A DNA stretch of 64,000 nucleotides from Athripsodes cinereus (GCA_947579605.1 OX388316.1:11845290-11909289); one strand, 5' to 3'. Positions 20,726-33,590 are shown, numbered from the stretch's first letter. Translations and numbers: made by a program. The notes: generated by a model not told the origin, from the sequence alone.

Positions 20726-20985
20726 GGGTATAGTATAGTAGTATAGTATAGTACAATTATTTCTTATGGGTATGTTTTAGTAATATTTTGATAGTATTTT
20801 CTTTTTTTTTATTTACTTTTTGTATTGTTTTGTAATATTGTAACAATGTAACTCACTTCGAAACACGAGATTATCTCTGTTTGAAGTTGAGTCATTGAAA
20901 TTTAATGTTTTATTTATATGTATTTGTTAATTATGAAAAAAATTGAAAAAAAATTAATGAATAAATATATTTAAAAAAATATGGG
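20726..20985 (+). mobile_element. 3' UTR and A-rich tail of the LINE
   Basis: Right after the stop comes GTATAGTATAGTAGTATAGT (ATAGT-type repeats, 20727-20755). A non-coding segment follows, then an A-rich tail ending near AATAAATATATTTAAAAAAA. The limit is approximate. Confidence 0.5.
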
Positions 20986-21441
20986 TAAAGTTATGTCTAT
21001 GCTCTTGAAAAGCCAACAAGATGTTCATTCTTACAAATCATTACTGTATTCACAACCATCCTAATTGAGACATATTTTGGTACTCAATAAAAAACTTTTT
21101 CTCATTCATTAGCATTTTTCAAATAAACAAGTAGGAAGGTAGATAATTATTTAAATCTGATTTATTTTCATAAACACATTCGTTTGAAAGGTACAGAATA
21201 CTGCTTCCATGGTGACAATATGTATTATTATAGTATTACTTTAAGTGTATGTATGTACACTATCCATTTTAACTCGTTTATGTCACCAGCACTAATATTA
21301 TTATCCTTATAAATATGATAATCCTCCATATCCCATAAATATTTCCTAATCAGATTTAAACACTTTGTTTGTATCATTTTCATTCATACAATAAATATAC
21401 GAACGCATCCACCCAACTATATTATTTCTGTACCCACCGAT
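20986..21441. other. No recognised feature
   Basis: AT-rich, with nothing identifiable. Confidence 0.5.
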
Positions 21442-21550
21442 CAGTGGCGGAACTAGATTTTATTTATTGATCATATTTTCGTTATGAATATTTTTAGTCA
21501 TCGATATTTCATAGTATCTAATATTTGCTGTAACCTGTAAATTTTAGGAT
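21442..21550 (+). mobile_element. Degenerate hAT-like terminus
   Basis: CAGTGGCGGAACTAG at 21442-21456 resembles hAT termini beginning CAGTGGCG. The following TTTTCGTTATGAATATT and ATTTGCTGTAACCTGT segments recur at 53440-53490, which ends near a GGGCGTATCTATGAAGG-type mirror terminus at 53570. The two appear to be fragments of one family. Confidence 0.45.
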
Positions 21551-22694
21551 AGCAATTTGTAATATTTTTTTTTTTGTTTTTTTTTTTTGTACGTCATCGT
21601 TTCGTTGCCCGAAATGTGATTTTATTAACTATTTTTAAAAAATTGCTGTCAGTCAAGCATTCAATTCTTAAGGCATGTTTTGGTTCGTATTTCATGTACA
21701 TAGTTATATGGAAAGCATGTCATCGTCATCATAAGCTTGCGGTACTTTTGCATACACGGAAAGCCCGTCACTCGTATTTACATAGGTAGTAATACAATAA
21801 TACAGTTTTCAACGATATTTTGTATGCTTACTTAGATAAAAGTATCCACATAATATTATACACTTCCCAAACAGTACAATAACAATATTTTCGTTCTAAT
21901 AATAAAAGGAAATTTCTTTTCTCCCGAGGGAAAAAATGTATGTAGAGTCGATTTCAAATAAAAACAATTTATTCGAAATTTATGTATTGTTAAATTGTTT
22001 TAATACGCCTTCAATTGTTTTGAAATACTTTGAATATATATCTACCTACGAAATTCTAAATAATATTACGAAATAAAGTACTCATTATATATGTATTAAT
22101 TAAAATACATAAAATTATGGAAGTAGGTAACCTTATCTTTCTGTTTTCATAATTAGTCCTTTTTCCATACACATGATTCCCATACGAATGGTTTAACAAA
22201 ATTCTTTCATGTTTAATAATTCGAGTCCTACGGGATTCAAAAATATACAACTTTGTGGCAGTAAAGAAGACTATACACATTTAGTAGAAGACAAAAACAC
22301 TGTCTAACTTTTAGGATAATTGAAAAATAATCAGTGCAACGGATGCGCCAATATGTTTTCATGGGAACATTCGCATTTAGTATGCATGTAATTGTTCCAA
22401 AATTGATGCAGTTTTCTCGAGACAGATGAATCTGGATTCTAACTTGGGACACCTTTGTTGATGAACACTGGGCGTAAGAATGCAGATAATGTTATATTAT
22501 ATAAATTCATAGATTATTTCTATTATATTTTTAAATTTATTTTATTTGCAATATAAGCTGGTACCTACCTACCAGTAAGTAAAAAAAAATTCATTGAAGG
22601 ACCCATCGACCACCCGGATAGCGCAGAAGTCTAAAGACTTCCATTTTTCCGAAATTCTACACATAAAAAAAACAATCAAACTAAAATGTATTCG
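21551..22694. other. No recognised gene
   Basis: A T-run at 21565-21590. The patch CGACCACCCGGATAGCGCAG at 22608-22627 may be a SINE scrap but has no B box. Confidence 0.45.
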
Positions 22695-22905
22695 TACCAT
22701 CACTGAATTTACCTCAAGTGGGGTAGCCAGAGCACCAAATGCATTTCATAAACACACAAGTCATTTTCTCCATGCCGATAGATGTAAAAACATTCAGGAT
22801 GGTTGGCATTAAATGTCTTAAAAATATATTTTACGAAACTTGGCTTTTACAGGACACATGAAAATTAACAGTAGGAATTAAAAATTAAGTAGGAAACTTT
22901 GCCAG
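22695..22905 (+). repeat. Family A repeat
   Basis: Blocks: CCTCAAGTGGGGTAGCCAGA, TTTCTCCATGCCGATAG, AACATTCAGGATGGTTGGCA, TTTTACGAAACTTGGC, TTTTACAGGACACATGAAAA and GCCAGGCATCTGAC. The CCTCATCGCTGAATT block is deleted in this copy. Confidence 0.7.
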
Positions 22906-25084
22906 GCATCTGACAGGAAAAATCTAACTTACTCTTATTGTCATTTTATTAAATAAACTGTGTACCTACTTATATTATTTTTGGTGACAGGATAACAAAC
23001 AATTATTAAGTACATATAGGGTTCTGGTCATCATTTATATTGAGGAAGTGTGACGGCATGCTCTCGTAGCAAGGCGTGTCTTGGCATAATAAATTCGTAT
23101 TATCAATACATACCTCATAATACAAAATACTATAATATTTGTACTATCGTACTTAAGATAATGTTAATATATGCGTGTGTATTATTTTATAATCGTTGCA
23201 TAAAAACATTTTATGGTAGATATAAAATAGGTATCTATGTATATTATAATACATATCTGTGTATCATTTCATGCACTTAATCCTCACTTTGGAGAGCGAA
23301 CCCTCTTTTGAATAATATAGGTAGGTACATGTGATAAAACTGGATTAGAAATAAAAGCGGTTGGTGAAATTATATTACTAATAACGATAGTATCTAGATA
23401 GGCCTGTTAAACTAGAAGGATTTGTATGAAAGTTTTAATGAACTGTTATTGTAAATAATGCATTGAAAAAATACGTAAGTAGTAGGTACAACAATAAAAT
23501 TGTATGAATATTAATTATTTTTCCATTGACATTTTTTTCAAAGCACGGAATATTTAAGCCTTCTGATCTCGTGCAGTAGATTCTCAGTTATATCTGGTGG
23601 GTACTCATGTACACAGTTCCTCCCAGTTCCTCCATATCCAACTTGATATTTTCTGTATCCATTAACATTTGTTTTGGCTCATAAATTTCTTCTTTAAGCG
23701 CTCATATTATATGAATGGATGGCCCTAGCAAACAAATAAATAGCATATATGTAATATGTGAAAACAAAGTTGAACCTATTACCAATTAATATTATTTATG
23801 AGCTCATTAGATGTTTTTGTTAAATTTGTGGAATAAAATTAAGGAATAGATAGAGGAAAAATATAAAGGAATTAGGCGTAAAAATGAATCGTGTCATTGA
23901 TATATTACAAGACAGTTACAAAAAAATATTAAACAATTAAACGAAAAACAATATTTCTCAATTATGACCTCAAAATAAATAGATACATTTGAAACATGAC
24001 AGGCTGTGTTATTAAACGCTTATAATACGAATTTCAAATTACATAAATTCATAATAATCTTACAAAGAACAAAATAACATTAGATACATACAATAATAGT
24101 AATGCACTGTACTTAATATTATTATAATGTTAATGTATTAATAAGCAATGTCCTTATATAGTGTAATAACACGTATGTGATACATTGTGTTGGTGTGAGA
24201 ACATGACTTAAATGTGTGGGTTACGATACAAAAAATAATCTCTTAGAAAAAATATGTTAACAGACACTTAATCATTGTGTTTAATTTTATTTCTAGTTAC
24301 ATTTACTCAAAAACTCTGTGGAAAATTGTTCACTAACCCAGGTTTTAAACGGATATGATGAAGGTTTTTATTTAACAAATTAATGTAGGTACAAATAAAA
24401 TATTTAAACAAATAATAAAGGATTACAATAATAAAGTACATTTTTATTTGAGTTAAATGTCAACATTTCATTTAATTTTTTTACAACAAACAGTTTTTCG
24501 TGTAAAAAGTTTAAATTGACTGACTTATGGGGTTTCTCAAATGATCGATTCAAATTCTATTCGTAGATGGGACATTTTGTCTATAAATTTTGTTACTCTG
24601 ACAAATTTTGTTATTTTGAAAAAAAAAACTAACTAACGAAGCAATTATATCTGCCATGTGAGCAGTTTATTTTTTCAAATCGATTGTACCATGCAGTAAA
24701 CTGGTTAACGAATTTCGCAATTAGGTTATGATAATAAATACTTGTAGAATTTCATTTTCAGAAATACCCCAAAAAATCAATCAACATACAAACATGTATA
24801 AACGGATAAAAATATTTTATAAGTATTGTTATTAGACATTTCCATCTTCATTAAATGATTTGCGAGAAATTCGATTGATGAGACTATTATTATTAAAACA
24901 ATGAAGTCAGGTACATACCTATTGAAAATCAGATACACATGGTAAAACATAATGTACATGTTTTGGATGTTTGCGAATGTGCAATTTATACTTTGGTATT
25001 AGGTACAATTACATTTTAAATATTTACTGATCTACAAATAAAATAATCTCTCCGAGTACAAATCTCTCAAGTTCAATTCCAAGT
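22906..25084. other. No recognised feature
   Basis: Long AT-rich stretch. The frames at 23050-23280 and 24777-24959 are low in complexity and unsupported. Confidence 0.5.
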
Positions 25085-25235
25085 TGTGTCATGATCATCA
25101 TCATCATTTCTGTCGGTCCCTCAATCCTGAGGATCGTGACCATCATGCCTCGTTCTGTAGACCATCTGTCTCCATTTTGAGCGATCCTCCGCCATGTGTA
25201 AGGCCCCGTGAAGTGAGCTCATTTCTCTGTGTCAT
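25085..25235 (-). pseudogene. LINE ORF2 C-terminus, minus strand
   Basis: The minus-strand frame reads LHGALHMAEDRSKWRQMVY, then RTRHDGHDPQD-stop. The AEDRxxWRxxV motif and HDPQD end are typical of a LINE ORF2 C-terminus, followed by an ATGATGATG-rich 3' end (plus strand CATCATCATC at 25096). Only about 35 codons survive. Confidence 0.65.
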
Positions 25236-27284
25236 GATAATAAATAAAAATAATTAGGAACTTTTTCCATCGCAATAGAAAAGCACTTGAATAAAAAATA
25301 AAGGTAAAAATCTAATGGTGGTGTATTCTTCAAAGTTGTATGATTTTCTATATAGCAGTAGTTCGTTATTACAACGAGCAGATCATAATAATTGTACAAC
25401 AAATCTTAAGTATAGAGATGAGCATATTCCCACTTGGATTCAGATTATACCCCGGAGACCAATTAGGTACTTCACTGCTGCAAATACTTACCAACGATTT
25501 TATCGTTTTTATTTTTACATACATACTTCACTATAGAAACATAGTAAGCGTTACTCAGACATGGATTGTTGTGAAAAATAACAGATAAATTTTTGTCGCT
25601 TAAAATCATATCGCAATTTATAAAAATAACAACTTTTTATCAGTTTATGATGCATCTACTTATTTGTAACATTCTTGTTTTTTAATTAATTTGAAAATAA
25701 GTAAACATTTTATAGAACTTCAAAGACATGTGTACTTTTACGATAGACAGCAACTATGCATACCCATTTGATTAATTTTTATGTTTTACGTTTTGTTTAG
25801 TTTAATCATCGTTGGAATGGCACATACATTCTTAGGACATAGTGAAAATATAATATCGTTCCCCGTTATTTTTTTCAACGTTCCATAAGACAAAAATTGA
25901 CATCTCTACTGCTTGCCTGGCAAGTTTAAATAAAAGTTACATAAAATATAGCAAGCGCCAAACCTACTGTGCTTTAGTGCAGTTTCTATTTTCACGTTTT
26001 CTGACTTTGAAAGTAGATTTAGTAATAATTTCTCTCAATTCATAATATTTTAAAATATAAATATTTTATCTACAGAAAAATCTTTTGAGTGAAATATTAT
26101 GAAATTAGTTACACTTAAATTTAAATTAGGTAATAAAAATTCACTTTATAAACCGTTTTAAGTTTAAAGTAAACTTAGTCTAGGTACTCAAAAACAACAT
26201 ACCTATTTTTTAGATAAAGTTTAGTCTCTAAACTAGAATTTTGTCTACAAAATAGTTTTAATCGAATCGAAAAATGAAACTTTAATTTATTTTAAGTCCA
26301 TCTAATGAAATATTAACAAAGCTTATGATATGGTTAAGAAGAACTATTCCTCTTTGCAGATAGTAATTAAATTTTAATATTAGTAAAACTTTTAATTTTT
26401 AGTTATCCATTTCATCATACATAATAGAGTTCGATACTGAGTGAGCACTCGCAATTGAAAAAAAGGTCTAATATAACAAGATAATATAGTTCAGTTATTG
26501 ATTAAATTGACAATTCAAAATACACTTCTATAAAATAATAATAAAGCTACTGTGTGACAAGTTCACAATACATACCTACCTGAAAGATTGGCATTTCTGA
26601 CGCTCAGCAAACTTTCTTAAACAACATTGAAAGTGTTCCGTATTTATTGGACCCTTCAAAAACAGCTGACCAAAGTAAACATTATATTATGTTATAAAAT
26701 TATTATACCTTCTAATGTAACTATAAATCGTAGAAGGTGACACACTGTCGTAGAAGGTGATATGGAAGTAGATGTTTATATAATATGTCCTCAGTAATTG
26801 ACTCTGGAATGTACGGAGCTATCATAAGTTGAGTTGAGTGCTGAGAAGTAGCGACATGGTTTGACTCTTCACTTCAAGTGCCACTTAATGATAAAAGTCT
26901 GTTACAAATCACCCGCAAACCACTCCATCATCAGTCTTAAGGGGTGTGATCTATAATATGCTGGAAAATTGATCAGATATTAAGTAAAACCGAGTATCTC
27001 TAGGAAAATTATGTTATGCAGTCAAGTGTCACTTAGTTAAGTGACAAAATGATAGCCAACACTTTATTAATTGACGATGAAATATGAAATCAATTAATGT
27101 TATCGTAAATTTCAAAAAGATGTATTGTTGCAATAATAGGTTTCTATACGTTCTTAAGGATGATTAGTTACAAACCTAGATATTTTTAAGGGATAACTGT
27201 ATCAATTTTATAACTAAAAAAATACTTTTCACTTCGAAGTGTAGGTATTTCATGAATAATTATACGAATTGCCGTAGAGTCGCC
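25236..27284. other. No gene; short duplication only
   Basis: TCGTAGAAGGTGA occurs twice, at 26728-26740 and 26748-26760. The two overlapping open frames at 25315-25588 lack any recognised domain. Confidence 0.5.
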
Positions 27285-27520
27285 GGTAAAGAATAGATCT
27301 CCCACTCTTTTCTGCAAGTTTTCGAGTGTCCTGTAAGAGACAAGTATTCGTATAAGATATTTAACATTTTCAATTCAGCGATAAGGTATGCCACCTATCC
27401 TGAATGTCTTAACTTCTATTGGCACCAAGAGGACAACTTGCATGTTTGTAACGTGCAGTTAATCTGCTGGCTACCCCACGTGTGGAAAATGCCCTGATGG
27501 TATAATGGTACAAATTGCCT
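27285..27520 (-). repeat. Family A repeat, near full length, minus orientation
   Basis: Mirror blocks in order: CTCCCACTCTTTTCTGCAAG, TTTTCGAGTGTCCTGTAAG, AGACAAGTATTCGTATAAG, CAATTCAGCGATAAGG, TGCCACCTATCCTGAATGTC, ACGTGCAGTTAATCTGCTGG, CTACCCCACGTGTGGAAAAT. This is one of the best preserved copies. Confidence 0.8.
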
Positions 27521-27540
27521 TCTTTGTGCTATATCGAGTG

Positions 27541-27815
27541 GTGACATTCAGATTGGATAGCATAGGTACTTCATCGCTGAATTGAAAATGTTTGGGTTAG
27601 TTGGAAGAGATCGCGCCTTTGTGATAAACTCGCCGTCTGTATATTGATTGTATCTTACTTAAATGTTTACCTTTTATGTAATTGTTTGTAATCAATGTAG
27701 AGTATAGAATGAATAAAAAAAATTACAAATGTCTCATTCGTGTTTTTTTTTTACGAATACCTACCTTTTACAGAAAACTCAAAAATTTACATAATAGAGT
27801 GAATAACTACATGTG
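27541..27815 (+). repeat. Family A repeat split by a LINE tail
   Basis: GACATTCAGATTGGATAGCA and CTTCATCGCTGAATTGAAAA precede the LINE tail. ACGAATACCTACCTTTTACAG and AAAACTCAAAAATTTACA follow it. It lies head to head with the copy at 27285-27520. Confidence 0.65.
27586..27732 (+). mobile_element. 135-bp LINE 3' end with 6-bp TSD
   Basis: AAATGT at 27586-27591 and 27727-27732 flanks a segment with GGGTTAGTTGGAAGAGATCG, GATAAACTCGCCGTCTGTAT, TTGTAATCAATGTAG and an AATGAATAAAAAAAATT tail. It matches the 3' UTR of the remnants at 2420, 43880 and 46661. It has no coding sequence. The duplicated word agrees with the family A consensus at that position (ATTAAATGTCTT). Confidence 0.7.
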
Positions 27816-28454
27816 AAATAATCCGAAATAATGATATGAATAACAACAAATTAAGTAATAAGACAACTTTTTACCCATTTTTTTCAGCGTTGAAAACAAC
27901 AGTGTAATTAATTTATTTATGACGTAAACCCATCATGTGATACATGTAAACCATTTTAACATCACGGCGTACACGTGTGCAAATGATAATAAAGATTTAA
28001 CACGTATTTTTTTAAAGCTCGTTCACCATTGAGGGTCCAACTACAAGGTACATACTTGACACGTCTTCAAAGATACCGTTTTGGCACCTAATAGTCCTTG
28101 ATGTGTATTTTTTACAACACACTATTTTGTTAACCATTAATGTAAAAAAGTCGGATACACGAGGGAGTTGTATGAAAAAGGATGCCGCTAAATAAATATA
28201 ATTTAATTATAACAAATCACTTATATTATTACCCATTTTAAATATGTTTCTTTGTAACTTTTGCTTATAGGTATGCTGAGTGAGTAATAAGAATAATAAA
28301 ACTTCTTCAAAAACTTACCATTGGCTTTAAGGTTACGGAATATCACAAAATTTAGTCATAAACAATATTGTGAGGCAACATTTTAAACATGTGCATATTA
28401 AATTTTAAGGTAAATTTGAAATTAATAATCTACTACTTTGTACTACTACTTCTA
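27816..28454. other. No recognised feature
   Basis: AT-rich, with no element ends and no frames. Confidence 0.5.
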
Positions 28455-28690
28455 CTACTACACCATTATGGCATATCTCACAAGTGTGGAATAAAAAAAC
28501 ATGCAGGCTCTACTCTCCGTAACAATATAAAATCTAGACATTCAGGATGAGTGGCAAACCTCATCGCTGAATTTAGGATATAAAACGTCTCATTTTTTGA
28601 ACTCCTGCCTTTTACAGGACACTCGAAAACTTACAGAGAAGAGTGGGAGACCAATTGTTTACCAGGTGCTCTACGGGATGAATAATATCG
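28455..28690 (+). repeat. Family A repeat, near full length
   Basis: Blocks: ATTATGGCATATCTCACAAG, AAACATGCAGG, AGACATTCAGGATGAGTGGC, AAACCTCATCGCTGAATTTA, CTCCTGCCTTTTACAGGACA, CTCGAAAACTTACAGAGAAG, AGTGGGAGACCAATTG and TACCAGGTGCTCTACGGGA. Together with 27285 and 46010 it best defines the family. Confidence 0.8.
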
Positions 28691-28724
28691 TTTGTAATAA
28701 TAAATATTTTCCTTGATTCTGAAG

Positions 28725-28800
28725 GTAGAAAAGCTGACAGCAGGAGGTTTCAAATCTTCATTTTCGATTATCTAGAAGTCCGAGAATATATCATCAAACT
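28725..28800 (-). repeat. Decayed tRNA-like SINE head related to 10500
   Basis: The minus strand reads GTCGGTAGTTTGATGATA.., aligned to GTCAGTAGCTTGATGGTAGA at 10575. Further on, GATTTGAAACCTCC takes the place of the B box GGTTCGAATCC. Confidence 0.35.
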
Positions 28801-29429
28801 ACCGACCAACTCATTATGAATAGGATGGTACGAAATAAATAAATAAAAAAAATACGAATTACAACCGACTCATGATTCACAGTTAGGATGAAAATATCAT
28901 ATTACTGATTCTAAACAAAATAAAATAAAAAATCACTACTTAACAACAATACAAAAGCTTTTAAGTTCTGGCATCTATCTACCTACCGACTTGTCATATT
29001 TTGACATAACCCACATTTGGATCAAAATAACAATAAAAAATGAATAAAAATATTATTATCTTGTGGTTAACAAAAAGAATATATTTTATATATTATAAAA
29101 TACCAGCACACAATGTATTAACATTTAGATAATATAAAATTGTATTATGAATCATATTATGCCTACATATTAGTTGACGAAAGAATTCAAAGCCTTATTT
29201 TATTATTATAAACTGGTGGAATCCGTCAGGTAAAAAAAATAAAAACACCTAACTCATAATATCTAACATTTGATATCTATTGATAGAGGGAGGGTACACG
29301 TACAAGGTTTAATAACAATAATTAAATCGCAATGCATTATTATTTTTTACACATGCGATTTGTATTTATTTTTTTTTAAAATAGACTTACAGTTATGTAA
29401 GAATGTTTCACAATTTATAAACTTTAGGG
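28801..29429. other. No recognised feature
   Basis: AT-rich with A-runs. Nothing identified. Confidence 0.5.
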
Positions 29430-29560
29430 CATCTTCTTTAAGTAAGATAACCAGTAAACTAGTTGATAAAAGAATCGTCCTCTCCGTGCCAAGAAATAAA
29501 TAGAAAAATGCTTTCAATTCAGCTATGAAATATAACCACCATCCATCTGAAGAATATAAA
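29430..29560 (+). repeat. Family A repeat, decayed
   Basis: Blocks: CATCTTCTTTAAGTAAGATA, ACCAGTAAACTAGTTG, GTCCTCTCCGTGCCAAG, AATTCAGCTATGAAAT. Confidence 0.55.
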
Positions 29561-29883
29561 ACATTGACATTATTAATACGTAGGTAGTTTTAATTAGCTT
29601 GATGATGAGAGCGAAAGCTCGTGAAACCCGGCTCGCGTATAATAAAGTCACTGTAGAAGTATTTAATATAAGTGTTTTTTTTTTATATTAATCTAATTTG
29701 AACTTCCACCAAGTACCGTCGGTCAACAATATTAACAACAGATATGAAATTAATCTTTGTTGGAAATTATTTACATGATATTGCATAAAAATGTCCTTGT
29801 TGAGGTCAGTGACTTATTATATTATTGTTCGTTTTTCTACTCTTTGCTCCAGAATAAAAACTAAAAGGCAAAAAAAAGAAGAA
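29561..29883. other. No recognised feature
   Basis: AT-rich. AGCTCGTGAAACCCGGCTCG near 29610 is an isolated GC-richer patch. Confidence 0.45.
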
Positions 29884-30030
29884 TAATAATAATAATAATT
29901 ATAATAATAAACTTTATTGTGTTTAAAAAACATGCATATATACAGATTATAAATACCAATAATTATCATGCACAATGGGCGAGTTTATTGCATGTAAGCG
30001 ATATCTTCCAACTAACCCAAGAATGTGCAC
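29884..30030 (-). mobile_element. LINE 3' end with (TTA)n tail, minus orientation
   Basis: ATAATAATAATAAT..AATAATAAACTTTATTG is the reversed poly-TTA tail. It is followed by GGGCGAGTTTATTGCATG and GATATCTTCCAACTAACCC, the mirror of GGTTAGTTGGAAGATATC..AAACTCGCCC. It is a 3' UTR only. Confidence 0.7.
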
Positions 30031-31997
30031 TGCATTCTGAAACTACTTTCTTCTTAACAAATATTGTATGCATTGTGTTTATTTAAAACTCATTTGATTT
30101 GTGAAAAAATGTGCGTTACAAAATGAATGTCATTTTATTAGAAGATTATATTTTTTCTGTGTAAAAACTACAACAATGAAGTTTTTTTTTGCAAATTATA
30201 ATAGTTACGAGTAGAACATGGGTATTAAATTCACATAGATATAATTTCATATTTCTCCGTAATTAATTATATGTTTATTCAATATAATGTGGCGGGATTA
30301 GTTTTGATGGAAACGTTTCATTAAAAAATGTGAATTTATTTAATTTTGTTTGGTATCGTGTCCTTGTATCATAACTTCATAAATATTGTTTGTTAAAAAA
30401 TGTAGAATATAGGTATTTGTATTAGCTATTCTTTTTATAAAAAATAATATTTAAGATGCAAAGGTATACATAAAGTATTTGTGTAACTTTTGAATCTTGT
30501 GGTATAACTGCACATCTTTATAATTTTTCAAAGATGTATGAAAATTGAGTAAAAGGAATCACGAAGCAGCACGAGAAATTATTGTTTAAAGATGAAACAA
30601 GCGAAAGAGGTCTGAGAAAGAACAAGACGTAAAATTATTGTTGTTTTTAAAGTTTTGTGGTTCTTTATTTAACCATCATAGTTTGACAGGTGAAATATAT
30701 GCCCTGTCTTCAAATGCTCACTTGAAGGGTAGGCAACAGTAAAAGAAGGAGCATTCAAAACTATCGGGGAAAATGTTGTTTTTTTTAATGATTAGATATG
30801 TTTGTTGTAAGTACAATAATTAGTACGCATATCTTGTAATTATTATTTAGAGTAAAAAACGGGTAGTGAAGATGTTTTTGATAATAATATACAGAGTGTC
30901 TTGATACAAAAGATAAACCCTATAAGTTTTTTTTTAATATCTTTTTTTTTACATTTTATCTCAACATACTTCACATACACTGCAAATATGTAGCTAAGTA
31001 GGTAGACGCATATTACATACATCTACTAGTAAAGTAACTGTTGGCCGATATTTGGGTACCTATAGCTAAACACTATTACCTAATATGATTTGAGTGAATT
31101 TGTATTTTTTTTTAAATATTCGTATTTTTTTAGAGATGAAGAATCTCATTCATTCTTTATAATTTTTATAGGACTGAGAGGATGATCTGCATGTTTATTC
31201 CATTTTCTTAGTTCGTACCTACTTGTAGGAGTAATCGTAATGGTAGGTATACCTAAATGCTATCTAATAGATGTCTATTTGAAAGTGATATTTTTTCTCA
31301 GTTCATAGATTCAAATTTAAAAAGTTTTAACATAGAAATGGTATAGGTATATATCTCTAAAATTATTTAATGATTTGAATGCTCATGTCGATATTTTGAA
31401 CATAACATACAATGACTTTATCGCCAGGATAGAGACTCTTGATTCTGTTTCTTTTAGATGATATCTCTTTATCATTTTTTTTTTGTTTTTTGAATTGTCC
31501 TTTCCTTTTTTCTTCATCTTTCCTAGCAGGGTGATATTTTTAGAATAATAATAATATTGATAGGAAGTATTTGCACTTCACTTACAAACTGACTATTAAA
31601 AATAAAATTTCGATGTAAAAGTTGATCGATACACCCTGCATATTTTGATGTGTAGTGTTGTCCGCTGATGGACCGATAATAATTACAAACCATTGCTAAA
31701 CCTTCTGATGAACAGTCGATGTTGCCTGATGCCAGTCGCAGGTATTAACATCAATATATTATTATTAGGCAGTGTCGAATCACTTTTTCATAAATAGAAC
31801 GGAACGATTTTTCAATGACTCATTAGTGCATTGTGGAAAATATAAGATAAGTACACTTTGACATAGAATGTTAGAAACTGCTAAAATTGAATAACTAATA
31901 AATGTTTTCATAACTGCTACGTTGATACACGACATCCACGTACCACACCCGAAAACATTAACATTTAACAATACCTGACGCTGCGAAAATTTAATCA
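30031..31997. other. No recognised feature
   Basis: AT-rich with T-runs (30770-30790, 30930-30960). The minus frame at 31780-31998 has no recognisable domain. Confidence 0.5.
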
Positions 31998-32445
31998 TTT
32001 TTTTTTAATGATATATCTGGGTTTTGTTATAAACCCAAATACAACCATATACACCTTTCACAGTAAGCTACTAAAAGCTTGTGTCGTGAAAGGGGAGCTT
32101 GCCGGCACCCGGTATCGAACCACGGACCCCTTGTTCACGAGGCCGAAACTTCAGGGGGCCTATTCTCCAATCTCTGTGCGTCACGTGCCTCCCCACACGA
32201 AAGCGCCATCTCTTGAAAAAAAGTATAAATAAATGTCATTTTTCGATGACCACATACAAAAACATACAAAAGTGCGACGTTGCCGGTAGCTTCTCGAATG
32301 TCGACCGTTTAAATCTCGAATAGCGTCAAGAATAGGGTCGTAGACTGATTCGACTTTTCGAGCGAGTTTTTCAATCGACATATCTCACAGGCGACATTTT
32401 TCAATCGAGATTGGAGAATAGGGCCCCAGGCTACCGACGAACTTG
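31998..32445 (-). mobile_element. tRNA-derived SINE, minus orientation, interrupted
   Basis: The plus strand starts with a T-run (reversed A tail), then GATATATCTGGGTTTTG, CTACTAAAAGCTTGTGTCG, TGAAAGGGGAGCTTGCCGGC and GTATCGAACC (B box mirror, one change from GGTTCGATCCC). The head ends with AGGCTACCGAC at 32428-32438, after a 273-bp insertion. Matching copies at 59389 (plus) and 59665 (minus) confirm the order of segments. Confidence 0.78.
32154..32427. mobile_element. Inverted-repeat element with GGGGCC termini nested in the SINE
   Basis: The left end GGGGCCTATTCTCCAATCTC starts at 32155 and is mirrored by GAGATTGGAGAATAGGGCC at the right end near 32408-32426. Compared with the intact SINE at 59389 (CTCGGCCTC and CTGGAGGTAG) the sequence interrupts the SINE between ACTTCA and AGGCTACC. 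The target duplication is short (CA or CCA) or eroded. There is no coding capacity. The superfamily is unassigned; GGG-starting ends with 2-3 bp duplications suggest PIF/Harbinger-like, but this is weak. Confidence 0.75.
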
Positions 32446-33399
32446 CTAGATAGATGTAGATGTCTGTAATAAGTTAGATAGATATTCTATAATAATCTTC
32501 AGGTTGATAATATTAATTTACCTAAATAAATGCAAATTTTACAGAAATATAAGTTTTTAATTTATTTCAATGAGCTACCTGTTTATATCTATCGAATGAA
32601 TCTTGCATGTTCTATAAATTAAAAAGTACAGTTTAAAATTTATTTTATCACCATGAAATTATGACGCATAAAACGAACACAAAAAAATGGAGATGGATGT
32701 TCAAACCTAACCTGTCCATAATATCTGCGATATATTATTTTACGATTCTAACGGTCTACTTCCAAAACTGTCCAAAAATCGTAAATCATTTAATTTTGCA
32801 AAAAAGACACTTAAAAACTTTGCTATCTCCTGCCGTAAATTAAACTGTAATAAAAATGAAATAAATACTCCGCCTCTGTCCATCACTGTATAGAAATAAC
32901 ATCACTAGATATAATAATAATTATTGTCTACTAGTCATTCAGCTAGGTCTGTAGAATGTAGATACATAATCACATAGTGCGTAGGTTCATCTAGGTATCT
33001 ATTTATATTTTCGGTTTGTTACTGTTATTAAAATAATCAAATGTTTGTAGGGATTCCTGTTATTATTGTAACATTTTTTTTAATTGAACCCCAAACGCAA
33101 GCGGTGACTTTTGAATCAATTTGGATATCTAAGCTTTTTTTTTACTTTAATGTAATCGGAAATTACGAATGATAGTCGCACCTGTGTAGGTATATTAAAC
33201 TTTTCTGGATTTATATGTATTATGATGGATATAATCAATAACATAAAGTCGATATTTTTGACCGACGGTTCTTGGTGAAAGCTCATGTTAAATTATTATA
33301 CAATTCACAGTGGAAGTACTGTGTTTCATTTATAATAATGTATCAATAACAATTTAATTGTAAATTTTTGATTTCTTTTTTTATCTGTACTATCAAGTA
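32446..33399. other. No recognised feature
   Basis: AT-rich, without supported frames. Confidence 0.5.
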
Positions 33400-33590
33400 T
33401 CCCCACAGGAATTTAAGTCGCATTGCATATTATAATAAGCATGCAGGTCGCTCCCTCTATCCCAATAAAAATAAGACTTTCAGGGTAGGCAAAATATCTC
33501 ATCACTGAATCAAATAATATGTTATAATACGTCTTGTTTGCGATATTTTACGAATACCTGCATTTTGCAGGACAAATTAAGATTAATAAA
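33400..33590 (+). repeat. Family A repeat
   Basis: Blocks: TATCCCCACAGGAATTTAAG (decayed), AATAAGCATGCAGGTC, AAGACTTTCAGGGTAGGC, TCTCATCACTGAAT, TTTTACGAATACCTGCATTT and TGCAGGACA. Confidence 0.65.
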
